The position numbers and the translations under genes were made by a program. Shown here in pieces: positions 37,517 through 46,398 of a DNA stretch of 64,000 nucleotides (positions are counted from its first letter, which is position 1; each line of letters starts with the position of its first letter). Source of the DNA: Leptospira sp. Lineage in GTDB: Bacteria; Spirochaetota; Leptospiria; Leptospirales; Leptospiraceae. The notes under the pieces are model-generated. The model was not told the DNA's origin. It saw nothing but the letters and a program-made list of their open reading frames with translations, and did not search any database. The stretch covers positions 124,001 through 188,000 of the forward strand of contig PEQN01000001.1 of assembly GCA_002786225.1 (NCBI GenBank), in the 5' to 3' direction.

Positions 37517-40500
37517 CTACAACATTCGTAAATCTAAAGTGCAAGGAAAACTAGAATTTTCAATTTTTATTGGAAAAGTCTGGGGAGCCTTTTCGGCATT
37601 GTGACCATGTGTCCAAAATCGATTGATTCTTCTAGATTCAGCTTCAAATGAGTTTACTGGAAAAGTTTCATAGGATCTTCCTCCTGGATGGGAAACATGG
37701 TAGGTGCAACCACCTATGGATCTCTGGTTCCAAGTATCATAAACATCGAATATTAAATCTTGCTGTGCTGGAAGATTTGGATGCAAAGTAAAAGGTGGAG
37801 CCCAAGCCTTGAATCGAACCCCAGCTACGTATTCATTTATGTTATGTGTGGATTGCAGTGGCAATTCGTACCCATTGCATGATATTTTGTACCTATCATA
37901 ATTTAATCCGTATGCTTTGACTTCTATTCTTTCAACTGCAGCATCAACAGAGCGTGACGTACCGAATGAACTTGTTTCCTCACCTAATACATTCCAAGGT
38001 TCCAAAGCCATTCTTATCTTGAGTTGGATGCCATTGATTTCTAATTTTCCATATTCGGGAAAGCGAAATTCAAAGAACGGATCAAAGTATCTATCTTCGA
38101 AAGCAAATCCATTTTGACGAAGATCACTGAGTACTTCTGAAAAATCTGTCCACACAAAATGTGGCAACAAAAATTTATCATGAAGACTTGTATTCCAATG
38201 GATGGGTTTCCTTTTGTACGGCTTCTCCCAAAACATAGCAAGTATTGCTAAGACTAACTCTTGTTGAACGATACTCATTTTAAAATGTGGTGGCATTTCA
38301 AAAGCCCTAAACTCTACCAGACCTTGTCGACCTGATGCAGAGCCTGGATCAAATAGTTTATCAATAGAGATTTCTGTTCTATGAGTGTTACCTGTTATAT
38401 CAACTAATATATTTCTAAAAAGTCTATCCACAAGCCAAGGAGAAATATTTTCCTTATCATTAATTTGTTGAAAAGCTATATTTAACTCATGAAGAGAATC
38501 CATTCTAGCTTCATCTATTCTAGGGGATTGGGAAGTTGGACCTATAAATAAGCCAGAGAAAAGATAAGATAAGCCTGGATGATTTTGCCAATAGGCAACT
38601 ATACTTCTTAACAAATCAGGTCGCCTTAGAAAAGGACTTTCTGCTGGGGTGGATGCTCCAACAGTAATATGATTACCTCCACCTGTGCCTGAATGCCTAC
38701 CATCTAACATAAATTTTTCGGCAGTAAGTTTAAAATGCTCAGCAGATTGATAAAGAGTTTCTGTCTTTTCAAGAATTTCTTGGAAGCTACTAGAAGGATG
38801 AAGGTTGACTTCAATCACTCCAGGATCAGGAGTGATCTGAAATCTCTCTAGTCTTTGGTCGCGAACAGGATCATATCCTTCAATTATCACAGACAATCCA
38901 GTAGCTTCACATGTCATTTCAATAGCGGTTATCAATTCCAAAAAAGTCTCTAAATTATACAGAGGCGGTAAGAATACTCGCAAATTTCCTTTCCTAGGTT
39001 CTACACAAAGTGCTGATTTGGAACGTATCTCAGGAATTGGCTTATCATATAACTCTTGTTTCGCTCTCGCAGTCTCTAGATCTTTCCTGCTTGGTAATTT
39101 TTCTTTTTTAGAAAAGGGATCTTCTGGAAATAGTGGAACAAATTTTCCATTGATAGAATCAAGTGGAAGTCGAAAGCCTATTGGAGAATCTCCTGGAATT
39201 AAATAACATTTCTTCCTTGCAAAAGTCCATTGGTTGGATATCCACCTTAGATTTACAAAGTCATACTCTAGTGGAAGAACGAAACCTACATTTTCCTTAA
39301 GTCCCTTCTCCAGGACATGAAGCATTTTGCCTCGCTCTGATTTTTCATAAGCATTGAGTTCTTTTATTTTGTCTTCAATATCATCTGGAAAATTCCCTTC
39401 TTTCCAAAGATAATAAACTACATCTTCATAAGTTGATAGAAGAAACTCTGAACTTAGTTTTAGTTCAGCAGCGAGTGCCTTAGAAAAAATTTCCGCTTCA
39501 TTAATTCCATATCCTTTTGGCTCTTTTTCTTTGGCAAAAAGTTCAGGATTCTTCCAAAGGGGTTCCCCATCCTTTCGCCAATAACAATTCAAGGACCATC
39601 TTGGAATCAATTCTCCAGGATACCATTTTCCTTGGCAGTATTGTAACATAGCCTTAGTTGAAAATTTTTCTTTTAGATCTAGTAGAAGTTTTTCAGATAT
39701 TGTAAATTTATTCTCACCTAAGGCTCCAAAATTCCACTCATCTGATTCCCTGTTTTCAGTTGAAACAAAAGTAGGTTCCCCACCGATTGTAAGTTGGATG
39801 TTATTTTTTTTGATTCTTTCATCTATTGAATAACCAAGATCAATAATTTTTTTCCAATCCTCTTCTGCATAAGGCTTAGTTACTCTAGGACTCTCCGACA
39901 GTCGCTTCACAACCATTTCAAAATCAAATTCCGTCTTGGCTTCTTCCACAAAACCTGTAACAGCTGCTGCTGACTCAGGTTCAGGTGTACAAGCCAATGG
40001 TATATGACCTTCTCCAGCCATAAGTCCAGAAGTTGCATCCAAGCCAACCCAACCCGCACCAGGTAGGAAAACTTCGGCCCAAGCATGCAAATCAGTAAAA
40101 TCTTCCGAAGGTCCTGGTGGACCATCAATTGGAACAACATCGGTTTTCAATTGAATTAAATATCCCGAAACAAATCTCGCAGCAAGCCCCAAATGTCGTA
40201 AGACCTGCACCAAGAGGAAGGCCGAATCCCGACAAGAACCCATTTCACTTTGTAAAGTGGTTTCACAGGACTGAACTCCTGGCTCCATCCGGATAATATA
40301 CTTAACATGGTTAGCAATCTTTTGATTCAATTCTACCAAGAAGTCAATGGTTATTTTAGGAGTTAAATCAATAGTTTTGAGATATTCACTTAGAAGTGGA
40401 CCTGGATCTTGCTTATTTAAATAGGGAGCTAATTCTTGCTCTAAAATATTTGTATATTTGAATGGGAATTTCTCCGCATAACTTTCAATAAAGAAGTCGA

Positions 40501-40771
40501 AGGGATTGTAAACTCTCATATCAACGATTAAGTCAACTTTTACTTCAAACTTATCAGTCTTCTCTGGAAAAACGAATCTAGCTTGGTAATTTCCAAAAGG
40601 ATCTTGTTGCCAATTGATAAAATGATCTTCAGGTAAAACTTTCAATGAATAGGATAAAGTCTGGGTCCGCGAATGAGGAGCAGGTCTTAATCGAATTACG
40701 TGAGGAGACAAAGTGATTTTCTTATCATATTGATAAGTTGTACGATGAGTCAAAGAGACTTTGATTGACAT
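37517..40771 (-). CDS. transglutaminase domain fused to DUF2126 putative amidoligase
   Basis: A 1084-residue protein. The N-terminal ~300 residues form a transglutaminase-like module with triad C180 (MGSCRDSAF), H229 (DLHAWAEVF) and D245 (GLDATSG). The remaining ~750 residues are DUF2126 (COG4196), a putative amidoligase: LTIGGEPTFVS, GKWYPGELIPRW, YWRKDGEPLW, GTGGGNHITVGAS, DRLFRNILVDITGNTHRTEI and LVEFRAFEMPPH are visible. The start ATG is preceded by TAGGATATAATC, and only 2 bases separate it from the alpha-E stop. Together with the ATP-grasp and alpha-E genes it is the standard gene set predicted to ligate and trim a peptide-like product. No function has been shown here. Confidence 0.9.
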   Translation of the reverse strand: MSIKVSLTHRTTYQYDKKITLSPHVIRLRPAPHSRTQTLSYSLKVLPEDHFINWQQDPFGNYQARFVFPEKTDKFEVKVDLIVDMRVYNPFDFFIESYAEKFPFKYTNILEQELAPYLNKQDPGPLLSEYLKTIDLTPKITIDFLVELNQKIANHVKYIIRMEPGVQSCETTLQSEMGSCRDSAFLLVQVLRHLGLAARFVSGYLIQLKTDVVPIDGPPGPSEDFTDLHAWAEVFLPGAGWVGLDATSGLMAGEGHIPLACTPEPESAAAVTGFVEEAKTEFDFEMVVKRLSESPRVTKPYAEEDWKKIIDLGYSIDERIKKNNIQLTIGGEPTFVSTENRESDEWNFGALGENKFTISEKLLLDLKEKFSTKAMLQYCQGKWYPGELIPRWSLNCYWRKDGEPLWKNPELFAKEKEPKGYGINEAEIFSKALAAELKLSSEFLLSTYEDVVYYLWKEGNFPDDIEDKIKELNAYEKSERGKMLHVLEKGLKENVGFVLPLEYDFVNLRWISNQWTFARKKCYLIPGDSPIGFRLPLDSINGKFVPLFPEDPFSKKEKLPSRKDLETARAKQELYDKPIPEIRSKSALCVEPRKGNLRVFLPPLYNLETFLELITAIEMTCEATGLSVIIEGYDPVRDQRLERFQITPDPGVIEVNLHPSSSFQEILEKTETLYQSAEHFKLTAEKFMLDGRHSGTGGGNHITVGASTPAESPFLRRPDLLRSIVAYWQNHPGLSYLFSGLFIGPTSQSPRIDEARMDSLHELNIAFQQINDKENISPWLVDRLFRNILVDITGNTHRTEISIDKLFDPGSASGRQGLVEFRAFEMPPHFKMSIVQQELVLAILAMFWEKPYKRKPIHWNTSLHDKFLLPHFVWTDFSEVLSDLRQNGFAFEDRYFDPFFEFRFPEYGKLEINGIQLKIRMALEPWNVLGEETSSFGTSRSVDAAVERIEVKAYGLNYDRYKISCNGYELPLQSTHNINEYVAGVRFKAWAPPFTLHPNLPAQQDLIFDVYDTWNQRSIGGCTYHVSHPGGRSYETFPVNSFEAESRRINRFWTHGHNAEKAPQTFPIKIENSSFPCTLDLRML

Positions 40772-40773
40772 GA

Positions 40774-41763
40774 TTATATCCTAAAGAACCTTTCGTGTAT
40801 CGAATTACCGATTTCATTTAAATGAACTTGAACATCATCAATATATTCATGAAATCCATCTTTAAAAACTACTGCCATTGTTGTTTCATCAATATGCTTC
40901 AATGCTTTAACGACTGTTTCTTGAGCGATATTGGGAGTAGATTTTGAATCCTCTGAGGATACTTTCTTAACATTCTTTTCAATTCCCTCTAAACAAAATC
41001 GGATAGAACGTGGAAATTGTTGGTTTTGAATCATAAACTCAGCTATATGGAGTGGTACGACTCTTGGGTAAATTCGATTGTACATTTCATGAGCACTTGC
41101 TGACTTCAATAAAGATATCCATTGCAATAAATCCAAGGTGGAACCTACATCTTGTAAAGCAGGCAACAGAATAAAATATTTCATGTCAAGTATTCGAGTA
41201 GTTTTGTCAGCACGTTCTAGATTTCTTCCTATCATAGCAAAATGCCAAACATCATCATGGTTGATAGTTGAATCTGTGGTTCCATTAAACATCTGACAAT
41301 TGTTACGAACCAAACGAAAGAAATCGCTCAGATTCTTTCCTGAATAAGATGTGAACGGTGTTGTAAGATTTATATCATCTGGTGGAAGTTTTAAGTAATC
41401 CAAGCGAATAGATTTAACTTCCAAATAAAATTCGTTAAGAACTTCCCACATAGTTGTAGAAATATTTTCCCGAATAGTTCTCGCATTTTCTCTAGCTGTT
41501 GATATACAAGAAAATATTGAGTTCGGATTATCTGTATCAAATGTTAAAAAACTGATTACATTACCTACTGAAGGATTTTTGTATTTTTTGATAAATAATT
41601 CCTGGTCACCTGTAGTATATACCAATGGCATCCATTGATTAGGATATTCATCATTTAAATCCATCATCAATTGATGGTTAACATCTATAAATCGAGAATA
41701 ATTTTCTGCTCGCTCAATATATCTACTCATCCAATAGACAGAACCTGCAACTCTACTTAACAT
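40774..41763 (-). CDS. alpha-E domain protein
   Basis: A 329-residue all-helical protein (COG2307). Diagnostic segments are MLSRVAGSVYWMSRYIERAENYSRF at the start and NSIFSCISTARENARTIREN, then ISTTMWEVLNEFYLE. The ATG at 41763 has a strong AAAGG site 8 bases upstream; starting at 41817 would overlap the ATP-grasp gene by 35 bases and add a non-family leader. The domain has no known activity and occurs almost only with circularly permuted ATP-grasp proteins. It sits between the ATP-grasp gene (19-base gap) and the DUF2126 gene. Confidence 0.9.
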   Translation of the reverse strand: MLSRVAGSVYWMSRYIERAENYSRFIDVNHQLMMDLNDEYPNQWMPLVYTTGDQELFIKKYKNPSVGNVISFLTFDTDNPNSIFSCISTARENARTIRENISTTMWEVLNEFYLEVKSIRLDYLKLPPDDINLTTPFTSYSGKNLSDFFRLVRNNCQMFNGTTDSTINHDDVWHFAMIGRNLERADKTTRILDMKYFILLPALQDVGSTLDLLQWISLLKSASAHEMYNRIYPRVVPLHIAEFMIQNQQFPRSIRFCLEGIEKNVKKVSSEDSKSTPNIAQETVVKALKHIDETTMAVVFKDGFHEYIDDVQVHLNEIGNSIHERFFRI

Positions 41764-41782
41764 TTTATTTTCCTTTAAACAA

Positions 41783-43213
41783 TCAACCCATGACCCATGT
41801 ATCTTTCGAACCACCACCTTGCGAAGAGTTTACGACCAAAGAACCTTTCTTTAGTGCAACTCTTGTCAAACCGCCAGGCATAATATATACATCTTCACCG
41901 AATAAGATAAATGGTCTAAGATCTACATGGCGCCCTTCTATCTTTTCATCAGCTACCAAAGTTGGAACTCTTGAAAGAGAAAGTACTGGTTGTGCTATGT
42001 AGTTTCTTGGATCTTTCTTAATTAATTCCTTAAAATCAGAAATCTCCTGGGATGTAGCCTTGGGACCAATAATCATTCCATAACCACCAGCACCGTTTGC
42101 GGCCTTGACCACCAAATTTCCAATATTATCTAATACGAAATCTAAATTCTTTCCTTGGCTACACAAATAAGTTGGAACATTAGGGATAATTGTATCTTCG
42201 CCTAAGTAGTATTTTATGATCTCTGGAACAAAGGTATAGATAACTTTATCATCAGCAACTCCTGTCCCTGGAGCATTCGCTATTGCAATATTTCCTTTTT
42301 TGTAAGCTTCAAAGATACCAGGAACACCTAGAAGAGAATCTTTGCGAAAAGCTTTAGGATCCATATAGACATCATCCACTCTTCGGTAAATTACATCGAC
42401 TTTCTTCAAGCCATAGGTTGTCTTCATATATACTTTATCATTTTCAACAACTAGGTCAGAGCCTTCTACTAAACTAACACCCATTTTCTGAGCAAGAAAG
42501 GAATGTTCATAGTATGCGGAATTATAAACTCCTGGAGTCCAAACAGCAATCACAGGAGCATGTGAATCTGTAAGATACTCTAAGGTATTTCTTAACCTAA
42601 AAGGATAATCATAGATTGGTCGAATCGATAGCTTTTCAAAAAGTTCGGGAAAAGTACGTTTCATTACTTCACGGTTCTCTAAAACATAGGAAACACCAGA
42701 TGGACATCGTAAGTTATCTTCTAGAACATAAACTATACCTTCTCCATCTCGAACGAGATCCGTTCCAGTAATATGAATCCAAACATCTTTGGCAGGACGA
42801 ACGCCTATGCATTGCTTTAAATATCCCGTACTAGATTCAATTATTTCTCTTGGAATTACCCCATCTTTTAAAATCTTCTGATCAGAATAGATGTCCCTTA
42901 GAAAAAGATTTAGAGCAGTTATTCTCTGCTTCAGACCTTTCTCCATAACTTCCCATTCTTGTTTATTTAGGATTCTTGGAATCACATCAAAAGGCATGAT
43001 TCTTTCTTCTGCTTCATCATCACCATAAACTGTGAAGGTGATCCCCATTGAGATTAATGCTTTTTCAGCTGAATTGCTTCTTTTCTTTAATTCCTTTGAT
43101 CCGAGCAATTCAATTCTATTGCGAAGAAATCCATATTCATGACGAGCTTCTCCAGAATCCAAAAACATTTCATCGTAAAATTCTTCTGTTTCGTAGTTAC
43201 CTAACATAAGCAT
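41783..43213 (-). CDS. circularly permuted ATP-grasp protein (COG2308)
   Basis: A 476-residue stand-alone ATP-grasp enzyme, first gene of the five-gene cluster. Characteristic parts are ITFTVYGDDEAEERIMPFD, DVWIHITGTDLVRDGEG, VAVWTPGVYNSAYYEHSFLA, VIYRRVDDVYMDP, DSLLGVPGIFEAYKKGNIAIANAPGTGVADDK, VVKAANGAGGYGMIIGP and the end SSQGGGSKDTWV. ATP-grasp enzymes join a carboxylate to an amine via an acyl-phosphate; this subgroup is predicted to build peptide bonds, with no substrate known. Two ATGs (43213 and 43207) are possible starts. Upstream is a 319-base gap with no recognisable gene and then tRNA-Pro. Confidence 0.9.
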   Translation of the reverse strand: MLMLGNYETEEFYDEMFLDSGEARHEYGFLRNRIELLGSKELKKRSNSAEKALISMGITFTVYGDDEAEERIMPFDVIPRILNKQEWEVMEKGLKQRITALNLFLRDIYSDQKILKDGVIPREIIESSTGYLKQCIGVRPAKDVWIHITGTDLVRDGEGIVYVLEDNLRCPSGVSYVLENREVMKRTFPELFEKLSIRPIYDYPFRLRNTLEYLTDSHAPVIAVWTPGVYNSAYYEHSFLAQKMGVSLVEGSDLVVENDKVYMKTTYGLKKVDVIYRRVDDVYMDPKAFRKDSLLGVPGIFEAYKKGNIAIANAPGTGVADDKVIYTFVPEIIKYYLGEDTIIPNVPTYLCSQGKNLDFVLDNIGNLVVKAANGAGGYGMIIGPKATSQEISDFKELIKKDPRNYIAQPVLSLSRVPTLVADEKIEGRHVDLRPFILFGEDVYIMPGGLTRVALKKGSLVVNSSQGGGSKDTWVMG

Positions 43214-43532
43214 TGTCCATCCAACCTATTACTTGCAAAATTTATACCAATCAAAAAATAAACAAAAAGACCATTACTATAGCAAGTAGACATAATATTA
43301 GGAAATTTATCATTTAAAAGACTACAGTCTGCGTAATTTATATACAAATCAGCTTTGTGAAGATAAGAAATGGAATAAAAAATTGGCGAATTGAACTAAG
43401 GAGATGCGAATCAATTTATAAAGTCTAAATATTTTATGAATTGATAAGTATATTTTATAAACATAATGAACTGTAAGGCATGGTCAATAAAAAAAATAAT
43501 ATGGTTTATTTGATAATAAGGATGATACAATC
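43214..43532. other. 319-base gap between the ATP-grasp cluster and tRNA-Pro
   Basis: I see no supported gene. The AT-rich stretch must contain the promoter of the minus-strand ATP-grasp cluster, but no convincing -35/-10 pair stands out. Short frames exist, including a 20-codon hydrophobic minus-strand frame at 43251-43313, but none has a ribosome site or conserved look. No hairpin with a T-tract is evident. Confidence 0.5.
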
Positions 43533-43604
43533 TCGGAGTGACCGGATTTGAACCGGCGACCCCTTGCCCCCCAGACAAGTGCGCTACCGCTGCGCTACAC
43601 CCCG
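43533..43604 (-). tRNA. tRNA-Pro (anticodon GGG)
   Basis: Read on the minus strand, the 7-bp acceptor stem CGGGGTG/CACTCCG pairs with one G-U, the D-arm GCGC/GCGC pairs, the anticodon stem CTTGT/GCAAG encloses the loop CTGGGGG giving anticodon GGG, and the T-loop GGTTCAAATCC is canonical. Discriminator base is A. The 3' CCA is not encoded. It lies alone between the ATP-grasp cluster and the sixA-like gene. Confidence 0.93.
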
Positions 43605-43657
43605 CAGATTGTTATTCCAGGTTTATGGAAAATAAGCTAGAGTCAAGATTCTTTCTA

Positions 43658-44167
43658 CTACACTGACAAAGGTTGAGAAGAGGCTAAAAAATCTGGAGAG
43701 ATGGCCCAAAGTATTTGGCCCTTGCAAAATTTTTCCTTAGCAACGTTCAAAGCAATTGTCGTTCCTGGAGAAAAATGGAGATTCTCGGTAAAATGAGAAT
43801 CGCCCAACAATTTTGCAGCAAAAATGGTAATATCAGGATTGTGCGCCACAACGATAATGGCATCAGAATTGGTGCAATAATTTAATTTAGGTAAAACATT
43901 GGAGCAATCACTTCCAGCGCTCAGACTTTCTGCAGAAAAAATACTCTCAGGACTCATATTAAGTTCTTCGGCTAAGATATGTGCAGTGTGTTTGGTTCTT
44001 TGGTAAGGTGAATGGTAGATTTCTTTTATTTTGATATGGGAGTTGCGTACGAAAGCCCCAATTTTGTGGATGTCATCAATGCCCTTTGCAGTCAAAGCAC
44101 GCTTTTGATCTGTCGTCTCAAGAGAAGCATCTTCCGCTTCCCCATGTCGAACAAGTATGATCTTCAT
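43658..44167 (-). CDS. sixA: SixA-like histidine phosphatase
   Basis: A 169-residue protein of the phosphohistidine phosphatase group. It starts with MKIILVRHGEAED (first catalytic histidine), has SPYQRTKHTAHILAEEL (phosphate-binding arginine) and VVAHNPDITIFAAKLL (second histidine), the short-insert layout of E. coli SixA, which removes phosphate from histidine-containing transfer domains. The ATG at 44167 is used because the motif begins right after it; extending to 44242 would add 25 unsupported residues. The window encodes many kinases, so a role in phosphorelay control is possible but unproven. Confidence 0.88.
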   Translation of the reverse strand: MKIILVRHGEAEDASLETTDQKRALTAKGIDDIHKIGAFVRNSHIKIKEIYHSPYQRTKHTAHILAEELNMSPESIFSAESLSAGSDCSNVLPKLNYCTNSDAIIVVAHNPDITIFAAKLLGDSHFTENLHFSPGTTIALNVAKEKFCKGQILWAISPDFLASSQPLSV

Positions 44168-44279
44168 GATAGTTCCAGTAAATTTTGCATGAATAGGTAC
44201 GGAAACCAAAAAAATATCTTTATATTGAAATTTTTCTTTCACAGAAAGAACACAAACATCTCATAGAATTGTGGTACAG

Positions 44280-44762
44280 ATGGAAGAAAAACCGTATCGT
44301 CCGAATGTTGGCATGGTTGTTTTCAATCAAGAAGGTAAACTTTTGGTAGGAGAAAGATACCAATTCCAGGGAGCGTGGCAATTCCCCCAAGGTGGGATTG
44401 ATGAAGGTGAAGAAGCAGATAAGGCAGCACTCCGAGAACTTTATGAAGAAGTAGGTATCTCAAAGCCAGAGCTAGTAGCAATTTATCCCGAATGGATTTT
44501 TTATGATTTTCCACCTAATCTAAAGCTATACGGAAAGATGGCAGACTACAAAGGACAAATGCAGAAATGGTATCTTTATTATTGGAATCATCCTGCAAGT
44601 AATTGCAATTTAGATATCCATGAGAGAGAATTCAAACAGGTTCAATTTATGGAATGGGATATAATCCAAGATTCTATAGTTGAATTTAAGAAAGATGTTT
44701 ATAAGAGACTTGAATCTGACTTTAAACCAAAAATAAAAAATTATCTATCTACGAGAAACTAG
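44280..44762 (+). CDS. rppH: Nudix hydrolase, RNA pyrophosphohydrolase RppH-like
   Basis: A 160-residue Nudix protein. The opening YRPNVGMVVFNQEGKLLVGER is that of RppH/diadenosine polyphosphate hydrolases, and the full Nudix box (GGIDEGEEADKAALRELYEE then VGI) is intact. WQFPQGGIDEGE precedes the box as in RppH, and the C-terminal EFKQVQFMEWDII fits too. RppH removes pyrophosphate from the 5' end of mRNA to start decay. The ATG at 44280 is preferred to a GTG at 44271. An acylphosphatase gene follows 22 bases later. Confidence 0.88.
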   Translation: MEEKPYRPNVGMVVFNQEGKLLVGERYQFQGAWQFPQGGIDEGEEADKAALRELYEEVGISKPELVAIYPEWIFYDFPPNLKLYGKMADYKGQMQKWYLYYWNHPASNCNLDIHEREFKQVQFMEWDIIQDSIVEFKKDVYKRLESDFKPKIKNYLSTRN

Positions 44763-44784
44763 GATTAAGGAACCCTGTAAGACT

Positions 44785-45072
44785 ATGGCAAAAGAAAAAG
44801 AAGTTCGAGCAAGAATCACAATTCGAGGAATAGTGCAAGGAGTAGGTTTTCGCTATTATGTTTTGCAAAAGGCACAAGAATCAAGATTAAAAGGTTACAC
44901 ACAGAATCTTCCAAATGGTGAAGTCGAGGTTGTTATTGAAGGTGAGAAATTGTATATAGAAGATTTTGAGAAGGCAATGCACAGAGGTCCTACTAAAGCA
45001 AAAGTAACAGATGTCAGCACAATTTGGCAAGATGCACAAGGCAGATTCCGTACTTTTGAAATCAAAAGGTAA
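44785..45072 (+). CDS. acyP: acylphosphatase
   Basis: A 95-residue enzyme hydrolysing carboxyl-phosphate bonds. The ITIRGIVQGVGFRYYV loop with the catalytic arginine and the GYTQNLPNGEVEVVIEG segment with the catalytic asparagine are both present. Length is normal for the family. It follows the RppH-like gene on the same strand. The physiological substrate of bacterial acylphosphatases is usually unclear. Confidence 0.93.
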   Translation: MAKEKEVRARITIRGIVQGVGFRYYVLQKAQESRLKGYTQNLPNGEVEVVIEGEKLYIEDFEKAMHRGPTKAKVTDVSTIWQDAQGRFRTFEIKR

Positions 45073-45081
45073 GTCGATTTT

Positions 45082-45558
45082 TTAATTCTTTTTCATACTA
45101 ACTCCGTAAGATAAGAAATAAGCGGTGTGTGTGAAGTATTTCATCATTCTTATCTTAGAGTCTTCATCAATCTCTTTCACTTCTGCCAGAGCATTCCGCA
45201 TATGATAGAGCCATCTCTCTGCTGCTTTTTCAGCCATATTGAAATTCATATGCCTTCCAATTAAAGCAGGATGCCCTTTTCTTTGAGAATAATAGGCTGG
45301 TCCTCCCATCCTTTGCATAAAAAATTCAACCTGATTTTGGATTGCTTCATCCATAGGCTTGTTCTTGAAAATATTTTTAAACCACTTCTCTTCCTCATCA
45401 CTATATACTTTAGTATAAAAAGACTTACTTAATTTCCAAAAAGTCTCTTCGCCTAGCCGTGTGTAGAGATTCACTTCATCTATACTCATTGCTTCTTTGA
45501 GGGAAAGTCCGGTTTTTTCTTCAATCAAGGAATCTAGATCACGCATGAATTCAATCAT
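45082..45558 (-). CDS. group 2 truncated hemoglobin
   Basis: A 158-residue 2-on-2 globin with a short N-terminal extension. The core FYTKVYSDEEEKWF, QVEFFMQRMGGPAYYSQRKGHPALIGRH (proximal histidine 103) and KAAERWLYHMRNAL matches group 2 truncated globins, which bind oxygen or nitric oxide and are linked to nitrosative or oxidative stress protection. The sequence MGGPAYYSQRKG before the proximal histidine is typical. It is convergent with the acylphosphatase gene (9-base gap). A reductase partner is not adjacent. Confidence 0.88.
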   Translation of the reverse strand: MIEFMRDLDSLIEEKTGLSLKEAMSIDEVNLYTRLGEETFWKLSKSFYTKVYSDEEEKWFKNIFKNKPMDEAIQNQVEFFMQRMGGPAYYSQRKGHPALIGRHMNFNMAEKAAERWLYHMRNALAEVKEIDEDSKIRMMKYFTHTAYFLSYGVSMKKN

Positions 45559-45616
45559 ATTAACAATTCCATTTCAGTCAAATTTTAATCCTTTTTTTAA
45601 CCTTCCAATTCGAAAC

Positions 45617-45645
45617 TTGACACTTGGTTAATGATATAATTTAAA
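45617..45645 (+). promoter_or_regulatory. candidate sigma-70 promoter for the lipoprotein gene
   Basis: A perfect TTGACA (45617-45622) is followed after 17 bases by TTTAAA (45640-45645), a 4/6 match to the -10 box. A TATAAT at 45635-45640 is nearer but would leave a 12-base spacer. Start of transcription would fall near 45652, about 55 bases before the ATG at 45708. Confidence 0.4.
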
Positions 45646-45707
45646 CCAACAAGGAATGCATTTCTCAATTTTTAATAGGTATATTCCGATATTTAGGAAA
45701 GAAGTCT

Positions 45708-46313
45708 ATGAATTTGAATCATTCTTACAAACATTACCTTTTGTACTTATTGCTTGGTGTTTTCTGTCTTGGATGCTATAGCTTCAATCCAAAAAGTGCT
45801 CAATCTTCTATGATTATTCTTTCTGCAATTCTTGAAAAAGATGAGCCCATCATTAACGAATTTTGGGATGCAAAATTTGATAATGTAACACTTCGAAAGG
45901 GCGATGTTTCTATTTCTTATTCAGAAAGATCTGACCATTATTTCTATTTTTCTAATCTTACACCTGGACAGTATGAACTTGGAGAATTAATTCATTTGAT
46001 TCAGAAAGGAAATGGTGGAAATGCCTTTGCCAGTACGAAATCTCTTAGCTCTATAAAGCCTCCACTAACCAGAGAAGATAGAATGCTTACTTATGTTAAC
46101 CTTGAACCTGGCTCTGTTGTGTTTATGGGAGAAGTCTATGTTAAGGCAGACTTGAAGCTAAAGGGAGATATTGAAATCAAGGCTAAGTTAAATAAAGATA
46201 TCTCAGCTGAGAAAAGAGCTATTGATTATTTTTTAAAAAATTTCCCAAGGTCTGGATGGGCTGAACAATTGAAAGAAAGAAAGAAGAATCTAAGTACTAT
46301 TACTATTCAATAG
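45708..46313 (+). CDS. lipoprotein of unknown function
   Basis: A 201-residue protein with a basic N-terminus, a hydrophobic stretch (LLYLLLGVFCLGC) and a lipobox-like FCLGC whose cysteine is at residue 23. The mature part carries FYFSNLTPGQYELGELIHLI, VNLEPGSVVFMGEVYVKADL and a charged C-terminus, and reads like a beta-sandwich carried by an anchor; I recognise no named family. AGGAAAG lies 5-6 bases before the ATG. A promoter candidate precedes it. It is convergent with the AlgH/YqgE gene. Confidence 0.7.
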   Translation: MNLNHSYKHYLLYLLLGVFCLGCYSFNPKSAQSSMIILSAILEKDEPIINEFWDAKFDNVTLRKGDVSISYSERSDHYFYFSNLTPGQYELGELIHLIQKGNGGNAFASTKSLSSIKPPLTREDRMLTYVNLEPGSVVFMGEVYVKADLKLKGDIEIKAKLNKDISAEKRAIDYFLKNFPRSGWAEQLKERKKNLSTITIQ

Positions 46314-46398
46314 AAATAAATTATCAGTTAGAATAATTTTTTTATAAAATAAAAGATTTTATTGGAAGCTTAAGAAATTATACGCAAAATCCTTAATG

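Noticed and set aside
41764..41817. Upstream extension of the alpha-E gene overlapping the ATP-grasp gene
   Set aside because: AAAGG 8 bases before the ATG at 41763 and the family start MLSRVAGSVYW favour the shorter form.
43251..43313. 20-codon hydrophobic minus-strand frame in the gap upstream of the ATP-grasp cluster, as a possible substrate peptide
   Set aside because: No ribosome site precedes its ATG, and hydrophobic translations arise easily from AT-rich DNA; nothing shows conservation.
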